DNA from: Dendrobium chrysotoxum
Lineage: Eukaryota > Streptophyta > Magnoliopsida > Asparagales > Orchidaceae
Reading direction: 5' to 3'
DNA: 64,000 nt
NCBI GenBank assembly: GCA_019925795.1
Contig: CM034310.1
Span: 19,736,764-19,800,763, forward strand
The notes under the pieces are model-generated. The model had not been told where the DNA came from and did no database searches. It saw nothing but the letters and a program-made list of their open reading frames with translations. The position numbers and the translations under genes are program-made. Positions 22,346 to 35,060 of this stretch are shown piece after piece. Position 1 is the first letter of the stretch, and the number at the start of each line of letters is the position of its first letter.

Positions 22346-25300
22346 GAGATTATTCTCTCAATAGACTACCTTTGATAGAAAAAGATCAACTACCTCTTGC
22401 ATACGAGGGTGATTTGAAAAGATCTGGCAGTAATAACAACCCGGAGGAGAGCCAATGATTGTCAGTAAACAGGCAAAATTTTGAAGATGATTGAACAAAA
22501 GTTTGATGGTGATCGACGGCTGGGTAGAAATTTGATGGCGATCGGCAATCAGGTGGAAGTTTGGTGCTGGTTAGCAATCGGGTAGTGAGCTAAAGGAGAT
22601 AATTGAACGGTGTGCTGCTAATAGCAGTCGAGCAAGAGGCCGATGATGGCTGATAATTGGTGAAGGACTGACGATAAATATCATGTGAAGGGTCGATAAT
22701 GGCGGTGGTTGAGTTATACTCTATTGAGAGTAACAGGCAACCATAATAACTGGAGGAGAATACTAAATGACCTGACATAAGTGGTCAAGTGGTGCGCTGA
22801 TGGCAACAATTTAGTAATATATAAAAAGTGCTAAATAATAGAAGGCTTGTTCTAATTTTTCCATGATAAAAGAGATACTTCGTTTTGCTTAAGATAGTAT
22901 ACTGATGGAGGCATAAAGAGATTTAAAAAATAAAAAAATAATAAAAATAATGGAGGCAGAAAGAGATCAAACATTATATCGATCATATTAATCTAATGGC
23001 ATGTTCATGTTGCTAATTAAGTGAAGGCCTGATGGTTTGATGGTAGTGTGTAAGAAGCTTTATTATGTGTTAATTCATAAAGATTCGGGAGGGACATGTG
23101 TGTTCCTTCATTGCACGAGAGAAACGTGCCTTTCAGGATATAGATTATATCATTGAAGGCTACAAAAGAATTTAAGAAGCCTCCAGCCATTAATGGGTGA
23201 TAAGTATAAATAATATTATATTTTATGTGTTAATTTATTAGTTAAAATGTGTTTTCTTAGTTGTGTTCATGTAGAAAAATATAGGAAATGAATAAAATTT
23301 TTAAGTATTGACGTCAAACATGATACCGCCACGGTGCCATCAATGACAATATTGGAGTGCCTTAATATGGATATGGTGGCACCCAATCTTTGTTTGACAG
23401 CACTGTAATATCTGAGGAGTCAGCACCGCAAAGCCCAATCTTTGTCTGCATAACGCCGCAATGCCAAATTCCAACACTGCCAAGTTAAGGGGAGTGCCAC
23501 ATGGATGCCGCATCACTTAATCATCAGCAGTGCCATGGTCCTATAATTATAATTATTCAGGTCATAATCTGCCAACAAAGCGATACGTCGATTCATTAAA
23601 TAACGAATCTATATCAGTAAGAACTACAGCGGAGAAAACCCTTCAGTATTGCGGTGTTAGTTCATTTTATGGGTGCCACGGCACAAGTGTCTCAAGCGCT
23701 GTGGTGCCAGAATCCATTTTTTATATTTTTCTTTAAATAGTATGTTTGTAATATTAGTAGAGGAGTTCAATCACTTGTTTAATTTCAGTCTTTATAGTGC
23801 TTCTCTAATTTTTCTTTAGTAGTGACAACTAAGAAAATTCAGAGACGTACTAGATACACTCCATTAGAGTGCTTGGCTTATGTTTATGGAAGTAATTCTA
23901 TAAGTTTAAGGAAGAGCGTAGAGGAGATCATTGAACCCATCTAGTAATATATTTTCTTCTATACTTTCTTTCTTTTGTATAATTATTGAAAATGAATTTA
24001 CTTCACTTATTTTTTTATGTCAAACTAAATTATCTAGTTTTGGATTGATGGTGTAAATGGAATATGGAGTACTGATGAATTCTCTTCATCAATAATTTTA
24101 AGATATTTTTAATATACCAAGCCTTCATTAAATGCACATAGTGGTAATATGTGTAGTTAATATTAGTTATAATGTGGAGCCTAGGAATAGGAAAATAGGC
24201 ATAACCAGGTATGTTGGATTCTCATGTATCAAATTTATAGAGACGAATTGTCTTGAGGGGATTTTAACAGTACATACTTTACTTACTCTTTAAAGATTCT
24301 CATAGGGTGACAGACTATGAGAGTTTAGTGGTATTAAGGTTGGAATGTTTAATTTGTTCTTTATCTCTTCATGCTTGACTAAGCGATCGGTGATGCATAT
24401 GCTCTGAATAGTATCAATATAAAAGAGAATCATTAGGAAATATATTATATTTACATTCCATCAATCCAAAATAATTTATCCAAATAGTATTTCATTTATT
24501 TAATTTTTATTTTAAATTAAGTGATTGAATCTCTATCAAAACTTATTTTTATTAAGTAGGATAATTATTCTAGTTAAAGTAGATAGTACTAGTATTTATA
24601 AATAAATATTCTTTCTTGTTGGATCGATACTTTACTCTATCACTATATTACTTAATTCGGTACGTATACTTATGTATATTAAGTGAGATTTTTATAATTT
24701 TCATATCAAAAAAAAAATCTAAGCATTATTTAGGGATTAATAGAGCCCTAAATCATTTTCATAATTCTTTGGGTTGCTCAACCTCCCCTATCAATGGGCT
24801 TACTCCTAGTTAGGCATCCAAGGATTCTTGTTTTACTTTTGGTGATGATAATATTAAGAGCGAGCTAAAAAAATATCTTCAAGTGAAGATCTTGTGATTA
24901 TGTAATTTTTTATTATAGGATACTTTTGATCATCTCTTTTTATTTGAGAGATTTTTGTATGAGATTAATGTTTATTTAAAATAATGAATAAAAAAATTAA
25001 TTTTCTTATGCATTTTTTATACTTTGATTTTTTGTCCCCTAGTTAGAGTGATGATAATAGAGGATTTATTTTTTCTATAATTTTTAACCTTTTAAGGTTG
25101 TTTGATTATCATAAAAATATATCTCTTCTGAGGCTTTTTTAGCCTTTCGAGATTTTCAGTTGTTTGTACCTTTTAAAGTTTTTAGCTCTATAAAGTTTTT
25201 GGTGTATCAGTGCCTTTTGAAACTCTTACTCTATTAAGGTCTTTGAATAAGTGATGATCTTGTCAATTACTTGCTCTCATGGAGTTTTTTTAGTGAGAAC

Positions 25301-25369
25301 CTTGTCTACTATTAGCTTCCCTTCAAGGCTACCTCATGGGCGAGTATTCCTGGATTATTTTTCATAGCA

Positions 25370-25840
25370 TTACTCAATGATGTTAAGAGGTTGAGAGGAA
25401 TCCACAAAGGATATTCAACCTATTTGAGATTATTTGTTAGAGTATTGCTCAATAACATTAACCTATATAGAAGATGTCGAGAGAATCCACTAAGCATGTT
25501 TTACCTATTCAAGATTATTAGTCAGAGTATTGCTCGATGATGTTAACTTATATGAAAGAGGCTGAGAGAATCCATCGAGAATGTATGACCTATCTGAGGT
25601 TGTGTGTCAGAGCGTTGCTCGATGATGTTAGCCTATGTGAAAGAGGTTGGAACGAATTCATCTAGGATTAATCATCTAGTGATTGAGACATAATAATGAT
25701 TGCATATTTCTCGAATTCAAGAATTTTAATATTTGATTAACATCCTCCTAGGATGTTTGACCTATCTGAGGTTGCTAGTTAAATCATTACTTGATGATAT
25801 TAACCTATGTGGAAGAGGTTGGATCGAATCCCCTTGGGAT
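25370..25840. repeat. Tandem repeat, about five units of 87 bp
   Basis: The landmark AGAGTATTGCTCGATGATGTT recurs near 25439, 25526 and 25613. AAGAGGTTGAGAGAATCC and GACCTATCTGAGGTTG recur with the same period. Confidence 0.8.
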
Positions 25841-26231
25841 CGATTAGTCCTTGATTGGGATGGGGTGAATGTTGCGTGTATCCCAAATCAAAGGTGAAGA
25901 ATGGTCTATCTTTAGACCATTACTATCTTTTTAGGTCAAGATTAAGACCTTGCCCAAAGAGTAGAAGTCCAGCTAGGGACTTTATAAAGCTTACAATTTA
26001 TTGGAAGCATCCTTGCATTTGTTAGAAGCTTTATGAAAAATAGTTTTCCAAAATATTATCTTGAATGTTGAAAGAATTAGACAAATTTTCTTGGCTATAG
26101 TTGTAATAAAAGTTGCCCCCAGTCCACATCTGATTCCGATGAAATTGATGCAGTAATGGATAATGTAAAGATATTGACATGAATGAACTTTCAAGATCGA
26201 AGCAAAAGTTGCCCCCTAGTCAGGAATGACA

Positions 26232-26249
26232 TTCCCACAGATGGCACCA
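26232..26249 (-). other. Primer-binding-site-like sequence of element G
   Basis: TGGTGCCATCTGTGGGAA on the minus strand, six bases inside the LTR end. It equals the frequent TGGCGCC-type plant primer site with one C-to-T change in the first seven bases. Confidence 0.65.
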
Positions 26250-26255
26250 AATTAT

Positions 26256-27771
26256 TGCAGACTAAAACATTTGCTGTGGTAGAGAAATTAAAAGTTAAAC
26301 ATCCTAGCTTTATATGAAGATTCAACACACAATCGGATAAAAGAGAGAGGTGTAGAGTTCATAAGAGATACCAGATTTTTCACGTGAAAACCCTTGAAAA
26401 GGGGGAAAAATTACGGGGCCTTGCCCAGTTTAAATGAATCCACTAGTATTTATTGTTGATTACAAATGAGGCCCTTCCTTGGGGAGAAGGCCTTGGCTAA
26501 ACGTAGAAAATATACATCATATAGAGTGCATTACATGGTGGGAGTTGGAAAATTTGATGTTGACATGTTCGTTTGATCAGCAAAACTATAGTCGGGCGAC
26601 TCTGGTTAGAAGAACCGTAGTTGGGTGACGGATGTCTAAAAGGCGTATTCGGTCAATGAAAGTCAGAAGGATCATAGTATGAGAGAGATAGAGGTCAGAA
26701 AGATCGTAATCGGGCGACGGTGGTCAAAAGGACCATAGTCGGATGATGGTGGTCGGAATGACTATAGACTAGCCGAGGTGGTTGGAAAGATTGTAGTCAG
26801 CGACGACAGAGGTCTAGAAGACAGTAGTCGTGTGATGATGGTCGGAAGGACAATAGTTAGGCGACATATATTAGAAAGACTGTAGTCGGGTGAAGGTGGT
26901 TGGAAGGATTGTCGTCAGAGGGCGACGGAGGTCCAAAAAATGATAGTGATGGATGGTGGCAGGGCAGAAGTCCTGCGGTGGTTGTTGGCCAGGCGTAAAT
27001 CTGGCGTCAGTTGGTGAAAGTCCGAGGACAGCTGGTGGTCGGGCGAAAGTCCTGCATTAGTAGGTAGTCGGGCGTAAATCCAACGTCAGTTGGTGGCTGG
27101 GAGGAAGACTGGTGATAGCTGGTGGTTTGGTGAAAGTCCGGAGACAGTTGATGGCTGGGCGAAAATCTGATAAAAGTTCGACGACAGTCGGTGGCTGGGC
27201 GGTGATCGAGGAGGAGTTTGGTGGCAAAAGAACTCTAATTTCTTTTCCTTTCCCCTCTTCCTTCTTTCCTTGCTTCCTCCTTAATCAATGAAGAATGAGA
27301 GGTCGATTTATAATTTTTTGGGAGTGACATGCTAGTAAATATGAAGAAGATCAAAGGCATGTTAGGAGTGTTTTGAATAGACAGCCGATATCGACTCCTT
27401 TGATTGTTGACCGTTTATCGAGTATTTAAGTGCCTTAATGATGTCAAAATTCAACAATCTTGGGCTCGTTGGATTTGTCTCGTTGAGCCGCTCGATTCGA
27501 CTATAAGCATGTCACTTTTGAAAATCAATCAATTACCCAATTTATGGTTTTAACCTTTCAAATGTGCTTCAGGTCCTTGATTTGAACCCATTTTCCCTCG
27601 GATTGGGTCAACTTTGGTGTCATTGGGTTTGTCTTTTCGAGACATTCAGTTTGACTATAAATTTGTTGATATCAGAGTTTAGATGGTCCCGAATTTAAAT
27701 TTGAAAGCTTTCATTGCGAATTTTCCTCGAGATTCATGCTCGATCAAGATAATTTTTTAATGATTTTATCA
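26256..27771 (-). repeat. Element G 5' LTR
   Basis: 1516 bp with TG...CA ends on the minus strand. It holds a TATAAAT-like box near 27305 and, downstream of it in the direction of transcription, the minisatellite at 26580-27210. Confidence 0.8.
26580..27210 (-). repeat. Leader minisatellite in element G 5' LTR
   Basis: The same unit family as 19930-20560, built on GTAGTCGGGCGACGGTGGTC and GGTGGCTGGGCGAAAGTCC. Unit order and number differ between the two LTRs, as expected for a repeat that changes by slippage. Confidence 0.75.
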
Positions 27772-28043
27772 GCCATATTAACTTAATAAAATAACATTAA
27801 AAAATTACATATTTGAATAAATTAGCATAATTATAATATTTAAAGAAATAAACTAAACATTAGAAGCCTATGCTATGCGCATTAGCTGCTTAATGTTGGT
27901 GAGAACATGATAATTCTATTTCATAAAATATCATTAATTCTCAATCCCAATTATATCTTAGCATATAAATCATGTTTACTTACATTTTAGCTTTAAAGTT
28001 TCCTAAGAATTAAGCAAAACAAAATCAAATTAATCATAATTTG

Positions 28044-28172
28044 ACTTCGTTTGGGACGGCCTTCTTATTGCTTTATAAAATATTTTTTAGCACAAAATTT
28101 TTTTGAACTATAAATTTTTATACTAAAAAACTGTTTTTAAAAGCATTAAGAAAATTATTCCTAAATCTCAGT
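28044..28172. mobile_element. MITE fragment of the 17266 family
   Basis: It starts with CTTCGTTTGGGACGGCCTTC and ends GAAAATTATTCCTAAAT, the inverted counterpart. At about 130 bp it is shorter than other copies. Confidence 0.5.
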
Positions 28173-30234
28173 CAAATAAAACTGAATTAAAAAAAAAAAA
28201 CCAATCAGATTAAACTATGATATTTCCATTGTCTTCTAGTTGAGAATAAAACCAAAAACAACAAAGCCATCTGGTTCAATTTGATTACTTCTCTCAATCT
28301 TATTTAAAATAGTAAATTTTTTTCATAATAAAATCTAACAAATATATGTTTATTTAAGAATAAAAAATTATGTTAGGATATTCTAATACAATTTATATTG
28401 AAAAAAAATATATCAGGACATGCTGATAAAAAAATTATCAGGTTGGGACTTAAAGCTCTTAGATCGGCTTTAAGATTTGTGTAATATTAATCATCTATAT
28501 ATTATACTAATTTGAAAACATCTTTAACGACTTTAAAGCCAAAATAATATGATAGAATTTTCTTATATTTATATTATGATGGCTTAAGAATTATCGGTAC
28601 AAAATTTTAATAAATAGTATTATCCTAAAAATAAATTTAATAATTTTAAAATAAATTTATGTAAAAGTATTCAGAATATATTTTTTCCTCTTTATTAAGG
28701 AAGCTAGATCAATAATGCAAAAAAGACAACCCAAATCTTGAAAACTAGAACAAGCCAAAGTCTTTTCAAAACTTCTGAAAAGGAATTCCCAGTTATAATT
28801 GCTCTTCTATTCCATGTGCTTTGGTAGATAAATTATCCTTATCTTCAACAAAATGTGAATTGTTAATAATGCCATTTTAATGATCAGTACTCATTTGAAT
28901 AAAATAATATTTTTGTTGGGATGATAAAAATTCATTTGTCATTTTGTTCAAATTTTGACTTGGAGTATGCATCTTAAGCCAAATAAAATGATTGAACCAG
29001 TGATTGATTTAGCTTGATTTGGTTGAATCAATGACTAATCAATTTCATAATGGCACGAATGACATTTGGCAAGATCTTACACATTGTGATTGTTCGGGCT
29101 CCGGAGTTGAGCTCGATGATTGAGTTAAGTTCGCTAGTGATTTAGTTTGATTTTGCTTTGATAAGTGGCTCATGAGCTGAGCTTGTTGAGCAGATGAGCG
29201 AAATTTGAGCATGCCCTAATTTGACTTTTTAGTTCGTGAATCAATTCATTTAAAAGATGTTAATATAAAATGAATTTAAAATCTATCAAAATTTAAGAGT
29301 TTAATTAAGTATGAAGTCGTAAAAAATAGTTAAAAATTATAACTCATTTTCTTATATCAAGTTATATATTGTTATTTCTCGTATAATTTTTCATTCTTTT
29401 TCGTCATTTTATTAGAGCAACTACTTGAATCAAAATCATTTCCTCTTTCATAATGAATGATCCAGTTCATGAGCTGATTTGGACTCATAGAATTAAGCAT
29501 GAACTCGATTAATTAATCAGGTGCAAACTCAAATCAGGGTGGCTCAAACTTTACTAGACCCATTTACGCACCTACCAAAGAGTATGCTTAGCCTTCAATA
29601 GCATTGAAATGTGCCCGACCGATTATTTTGCCATTTGTTCCTCATGCTTCTCATACATATCATGATAAGTCCTTTATCCCTAAGCACTTCTCTTAATTAT
29701 AATTGAGAGGTATAATTCATGCATATAGTGAGTCATAATTACACATTTTTGTCATATTAGTTTAAGGGGTTGCAAACTATCTCATAATTATTGCTACTAA
29801 TCCACAAGTTAATCTGCCCTTGCCCATGTTGATCTATCTCTTAATGCCTTGTTAATTAATCAGCTGGCAAAGGTGATTAACATTCTTAGCAAGCAAGACG
29901 TGACTGAAGCAATTTGATTAACTGGTGCTTAGTCAAATCACACGAACACATTAATTAATCATTATATGTTAATTATTAGTTAATCATGGAAGTTCTAGAA
30001 CTCTTAATTTCTTAATTTGTGAGAAACCAGCCTGGCAATTTGACGTTGATAATTCGGAATTAGGTGGAAAATATAGGTGACCTGGCTTAAATGAGTTCAA
30101 TAAATAACAATAAATTAGTGATACGTGCCACTTACACCTCATCACCATATAATTGAGTTTGAAATTAACCTTCTACACCTAAGAGCCATCATTGAATGCA
30201 ACCCCATGTCAAGCTTTCTTGAATGATTGTTTTA

Positions 30235-30553
30235 GGGTTTATTTGTGACGGTTGTAGTATTTTGTAAAAGTGATTGTAAAGTACTTATAAAAAAGTTATT
30301 TTTTAAAAGCTGCTGTGAATATTATAAATATCTTCTTTTTTTAATATAATATTCCTTTCTAAAAGCTACCACATATTAATAAGGTTTCATTTGAGATAGT
30401 TTTCTTAACTTTTGTTTGACTGTTGCTTTCGCTGCTTTTAACAAATTTTTGTGCTAGGAAGCTGTTTTTTATAGCAACTTTCATTAAACTTGTTTTCCTC
30501 ACAAGAGTTTTACAATCACATTTACAAAAAGTTATAGCTGTTCCAAACGGATC
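30235..30553. mobile_element. Tourist-like MITE, best-preserved copy
   Basis: 319 bp flanked by TTA on both sides (30232-30234 and 30554-30556). Inverted repeats of about 50 bp pair GGGTTTATTTGTGACGG...GTGATTGTAAA with the complement of the right end (GATCCGTTTGGAACAG...GTGATTGTAAA). A 3-bp TTA duplication supports PIF/Harbinger origin. A second family copy appears nested inside (from about 30385). Confidence 0.7.
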
Positions 30554-31159
30554 TTAATTTTGATTGTAAAAAGCAGCTTCTCATTATAGAAATATTTAAA
30601 AAACTGCAAAAAAATAGCAAGAATGTAACATTCAAATGAAACTGTAATTGCGATCTAAAAAATAAATCAATGAGAAAGCTATGTAAAACATACCCTTAAT
30701 CATATAATTATATGTAAATAAACTTCAAATGAAAAATTAAATTGAAATTAACTTTGTTTAGATGATTAAAAATATTAATGCCACATTTTTTATTTGGTTG
30801 TAAATTTCTTTTTTTTTTGAGAGAAGATGCTTTTCATAATCCGAAAATATGATAGCCATAAAAAAAGCTCTTGTTCAACTTTTAATAAAAGAAAATTTTT
30901 ATAGTATTTTCTTGCAAATTATATTTTCACGATAAGTTTATAATTAATTTTGCAGATAACTGCAGCTGTCCCTAACGGATAACCATCTTCTTAAATCTTG
31001 TGTGAGACTCTTCATCTTCTGCATTATCTCTTGTTTCATCCAAATAAAAATGATTGCAATGCAATCAGTTAGCTCAAATTTGTATCAAAAATTGAAATAT
31101 TACATGCATTAAAAGATTGAGTTATCCTTTCCACAGTAGAAAGTGAAAAAAAAAAAGTG

Positions 31160-31473
31160 ATTTTGCTAATTAGTGATTTTTTATGTTTTATTTATGATAG
31201 CTTTTTTTATTGCTTTCTAATGCAGCTATATATTACAAAAAAAAATTTGTACTTAAAAACTGCTTTAAAAAGCAATAAGAAAATTGTCCTTAACAAGACA
31301 TTAATCCTATTTTATAAAGATAGTTATAAAATTATTGTGAGAAAAATATTTTTTTTGAAAGTTGCTGTAAAAGACATTTTCTAGTATAGAAATTTTATTA
31401 AAGCAATAGTCAAACAGAAATTATAGTTGCTGCCTGAAAAATAAGATGGTAAGAAAGTTGTCTTAAACAAATC
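31160..31473. mobile_element. Tourist-like MITE copy
   Basis: The right end reads AAGTTGTCTTAAACAAATC followed by TTA. An internal inverted pair TTTTTATTGCTTTCTAA and AAAAGCAATAAGAAAATTG is present. The left end is less certain. Confidence 0.5.
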
Positions 31474-32273
31474 TTAGAGGTTTGATATAAAAATTTTCGC
31501 TTAGAAATAATTAATTTCAACTAGTACTAGTATATTATATAAAAATGAAATAATTTTGTTAGAAAATAAGTTGTTCATTGTCTTTGTGACTTTTGTGCAA
31601 CATTTTTGTCTCAAAGGCCATAAGTTGACTTTATTTAATTCAACAATACTTTTTTCTTGTCAAATGTGGGCTACAATAAATCCATTTAGTTCCATAAAAA
31701 ATATAATTTATAATTTTTTAGTAGTGCTATGTTTTTTATTGTTTTACCTTGCATCAAAAGGTTAATTAAAAGAAATGAAAAAAAAGAGGATATCTTGATT
31801 TAATTTTTATTAAAATGAATTTTTATAATTGACATGTGATTTTTTCAGAATTATTCAAAATATATAAAAAAATTATTTTTATAAAATTTATTGAAAAACT
31901 AAAATAATAGAATATTTATATATAATCTACAAAATTAATATCATAAAAGATAAAATAAAATTCTCCCAACATATATAGTAATTTTTCGAATAAAATATAA
32001 ATTCATTGAGATATTTGTAATATAATCTATGATAAAATATTAACACAAATTATTCCATAAGATGAGAGAATATATTCTATATATTAATATGATAATTGAA
32101 TCAAAATATTAGGCCCAAATTTTTTTTCAAAGAAAAAGGAAGTTGAAAATGAAAATTAAGGAAATAAAACTCACAAAAATTAAGAACCAAAAAGAACAAC
32201 ATTACATTTCTCTTTCTGAAAACTACAAAACGCAAGAAAACAAGCGAGCTTCCACAAACACAGAAGACACTTT

Positions 32274-32789
32274 TCACTTCCTCACCTCTTGGGAGGATAG
32301 CTCCCTGTTAAATTTCCTAATAAACTCTTCTACTCTTCTATTCAACTCCTCATCACTCAACATGGAATACTCATTCTCCTCCTCCCCGGAAGAGCTCACC
32401 GTCGCCGCCGCTGGTTTCTCTGCCAGAAAACTCTCCACCACCTTCTCATTCTTCACACTTCTTGTTTCATTATCTGAGCAATTCAAACTATTCTTTTCCT
32501 CCTTCACATTTTCTACACTCTTTGATTTCTCTATCACAAGACATGGAGGTCTACTATAGCTTCTATCGTGTTGAATGAACTCGTCGTAGATGTCGGTGTT
32601 GTCTGGAGCCGAGAAGACGCCATAGTCGACGGCGACGATGAAGATGATGGAGTTGGAGAGAAGAAACCAAAAGGTGGTGTCTTCGATGAGGTTGGTAGGG
32701 GAGATGTTGAGGAGAGAGAGGTAAAGGAGAAGGAGGGAAAGGACTAATAAGATAGATATGGAGGTTTTCTTCTGTGGTGATTGTTTCAT
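32274..32789 (-). CDS. DUF4408/DUF761-type plant membrane protein
   Basis: An intact 171-residue single-exon gene. Residues about 10-30 (ISILLVLSLLLLYLSLL) and 40-57 (FWFLLSNSIIFIVAVDYGVF) are hydrophobic, fitting two N-terminal membrane segments as in DUF4408 proteins. A charged, Ser/Glu-rich linker follows. The last 30 residues (LSDEELNRRVEEFIRKFNRE) match the DUF761 (cotton-fibre-expressed/A70-like) C-terminal motif. Proteins of this build are small plant membrane proteins of unclear function, some pathogen- or stress-inducible. The ATG has A at -3 and lies about 98 bases from a TATATA box. It is the only intact gene in the window and is surrounded by MITEs. Codon use is ordinary and no lesion is visible. 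Confidence 0.88.
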   Translation of the reverse strand: MKQSPQKKTSISILLVLSLLLLYLSLLNISPTNLIEDTTFWFLLSNSIIFIVAVDYGVFSAPDNTDIYDEFIQHDRSYSRPPCLVIEKSKSVENVKEEKNSLNCSDNETRSVKNEKVVESFLAEKPAAATVSSSGEEENEYSMLSDEELNRRVEEFIRKFNRELSSQEVRK

Positions 32790-32886
32790 GTTTGTCTGGT
32801 TAAGTGGTTTGATTATTTTGATGGAGGAATTGGACTGTTGTTTATTAGGAGGGATTGTTGGTCTTGTAGGGTGGATGGAGGCTTTG

Positions 32887-32892
32887 TATATA
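32887..32892 (-). promoter_or_regulatory. TATA box of the DUF761-type gene
   Basis: CTATATAC on the minus strand, about 98 bases before the ATG. This gives a short 5' untranslated leader and supports the chosen start. Confidence 0.65.
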
Positions 32893-33090
32893 GAGGAGGG
32901 AGGGTAAGGCCAAATGATTGATTTTGAATTTGTATAATAATCGGAATGAGGGGATTAGAGATTATTCCAAATGTATGATAAGTGGGCCACGTTTGAGGAG
33001 TGAGAGAAGATCATGAAAAATGAAAGGTAGCTTATCTTGAATATGGCAGGTGGCTTTAAAATAATGTTAAATTGTGAGAATAATTCTTTA

Positions 33091-33466
33091 GATTTCGTCT
33101 GAGACAGTCTTCTTACTGCTTTATTTTTCACACCACAAACACAAATTCTATTTGATCACTATCTTTCATTGCTTTTAAAAAAATTTGTATTATGAAGCTG
33201 CTTTCTATAACAGCTTCAAAAGTTACTTTCTCTATAGTAGCTTTACAAAGGAATAAGAAAGACATCCTAAATAAAGTATTAGGATTTGTTAAGGATGAAT
33301 GTAACGTTTTATAAAGTTATTATAGAGAAAATAACTTTCTATTACGGTTGCAAAAAGCGTCTTTTCATCATAGAAAATTTTGAAAATAATAAAAAAATAG
33401 TAGCCAAACGAAGTTAGGTTGTCATCTGAAAAACAAAACAACCAGAAAGCTATCTCAAACAAATCC
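33091..33466. mobile_element. Tourist-like MITE upstream of the DUF761-type gene
   Basis: From GATTTCGTCTGAGACAGTC (after TTA) to the complement of GGATTTGTTTGAGATAGC (before TAA). An internal end-like motif near 33279 suggests a composite of two copies. It lies about 300 bases upstream of the gene's ATG, on its promoter side. Confidence 0.6.
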
Positions 33467-34389
33467 TAAATTATTTCATTAAAAAAAGAGCTTTTCATCA
33501 CAAAATTTTTTTAAAAATTGTAAGAAAATATATATTAGTCAAGTGAAATTATGGTTGTTGCCAATCCTAGAATAGATATTAAGTTTTTTTTTTTTTTTTT
33601 GGAGCCCATATTTTTGAATAGTGAGCCTTCCAAGTTTATATATATATATAATTTTGGAAGATAGTGAGTATAGTGAGAGAGATATTGCACTGACTGAAAA
33701 CAAAATCAGAGAGTAATTCCAAACGCACCAAATCAGAGAATTAAAGTAGCCACAATTATTTATTTATTTTTAATTCAATCATGATGTTCTAAAATAGTTT
33801 ATATTAAAATGAGATTATTTATATCACATATATTTTGATTTTATATATCCATATTATTTTTTACTATAATTAAATTATTAAATAAGATAATAAAAGTAAG
33901 CAATTAGACAATAATTTGTATAATATTTTTCTATAGTGATTATAATTATGAATGTTTAATAGTTTAATTGTATTATCTAATAATTTTAATTATATTAGTT
34001 TCATAATAATTTAGTAATGTAATTGTGTTGAGGGATATCACCTAAAATCAAGAACATCTATGATAAAATAGTCTTATCTTAATATAAAATATATAGAGGT
34101 TTGTTATTGATTTCTTTTCATAATTTTTTATCTCCTTCAATGGTTGAAAGCCCATTACTTTTTTTTAGTTATTATTACGTGTTAGGAAATTCATGATGAT
34201 AGAATATGCATTTAACATCTTTATTTTGTACATTCAACAAACCTAGATAACTTTTAAGAGACAATATTCTTTTTGGGTAAAACCTAAAAGCATGAAAAAA
34301 AACCATAGGGCCTAACAATATTGTAATGATCCATTATATAATATAAAAATCCTCTTTCCTCAAATAATTAAATTAGATGTAATTATACA
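33467..34389. other. AT-rich DNA, no supported gene
   Basis: A poly-T run near 33580-33600, a short TA repeat near 33638-33650 and otherwise unstructured AT-rich sequence. Confidence 0.5.
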
Positions 34390-35060
34390 ATTCCATTGTT
34401 TGGACTACAGAAGTTGAGTGTTCACAAGTCGGCAGTTGAAGTCCAATAATGGAGTAGAATGTTTGTAGTCAAGCAACATTAATATTTGGGATAAAAGTCA
34501 AATAACGGTGACAACGATTGCTGATGGTGGTCGTCAATAGTAATCGTTAGGGTGTACGTATAGTAGAGTTATTTAGCTCTCTTAGCTTTCAAAACATTCA
34601 TCATATAGAAAATGGAGTTTTTATAGCCTTTTTTAAGAAGGAACTTTCGTAAATTTAATTAAATTTTGAAACACTTCTTCGAACGATCTATATTGATCTA
34701 TTTGATTACAAATCATTTATCCAGCATTTGAGCTATTTAATGATATTAAAATAAAATAATCTTAAGCTCATTGGACTCTTCTCATCAAGCTGCTTGATTT
34801 GAATGTATGCATGCAAAATTTGGAGGCCATTTGGCCCTTCAAGTAACGTCCTGAAGCTTCTAAATATATTTCAAGTACTTCATTTAGATTCATTTGGACT
34901 CATACATGATCACTTATGATGACAATGGGTTCATCTCATTGAGAAGTTTGATTATAAGCTTATTGTAATCAAAGTTCGAATAGTCATGAATTTATTTCTA
35001 GAAGTTTTCAATTCAAATATCCCCCTTAATATTCATACCGATTAAGTGAGTTTTCTTGAT
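34390..35060 (-). repeat. Possible relic of a G-type LTR
   Basis: Word order resembles element G LTRs: GTAGTCAAGCAAC and GGTGGTCGTCA, then TTAAGCTCATTGGACTC, TCTCATCAAGC, GCTTGAT and TTCAAGTACTTCATTTAG. Similarity is weak and broken, so this is only a suggestion of an old solo LTR. Confidence 0.3.

Larger units (their letters stand above)
21136..26231. other. Noncoding internal region of element G
   Basis: No frame above about 70 codons and no recognisable gag, protease or RT motif on either strand. It contains a 120-bp tandem array (21783-22345), GC-richer blocks with repeated GTGCCA/GGCACC words (about 23320-23540) and an 87-bp tandem array (25370-25840). Some of it may be later insertions that I cannot delimit. 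Confidence 0.5.
19600..27771 (-). mobile_element. Large noncoding LTR retroelement G (LARD-like)
   Basis: Two direct copies of about 1.5 kb flank 5.1 kb without coding sequence. Read on the minus strand, the 5' LTR is 26256-27771 (TGATAAAATC to GTCTGCA). A primer-site-like TGGTGCCATCTGTGGGAA follows (26249-26232), and a purine tract AGTGGGGCAAG precedes the 3' LTR (about 21118 down to 19600). TGGCGCC-type primer sites are common in plant Gypsy-related elements. I see no gag or pol frames, so it resembles LARD elements mobilised by relatives. The left end is eroded and no target duplication was found. The internal region holds two tandem arrays. Confidence 0.75.
27772..32273. other. AT-rich DNA with MITE copies, no supported gene
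   Basis: Between the listed MITEs I see only AT-rich sequence with no long frame. It separates element G from the DUF761-type gene. The gene's 3' untranslated region would lie just below 32274. Confidence 0.5.
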
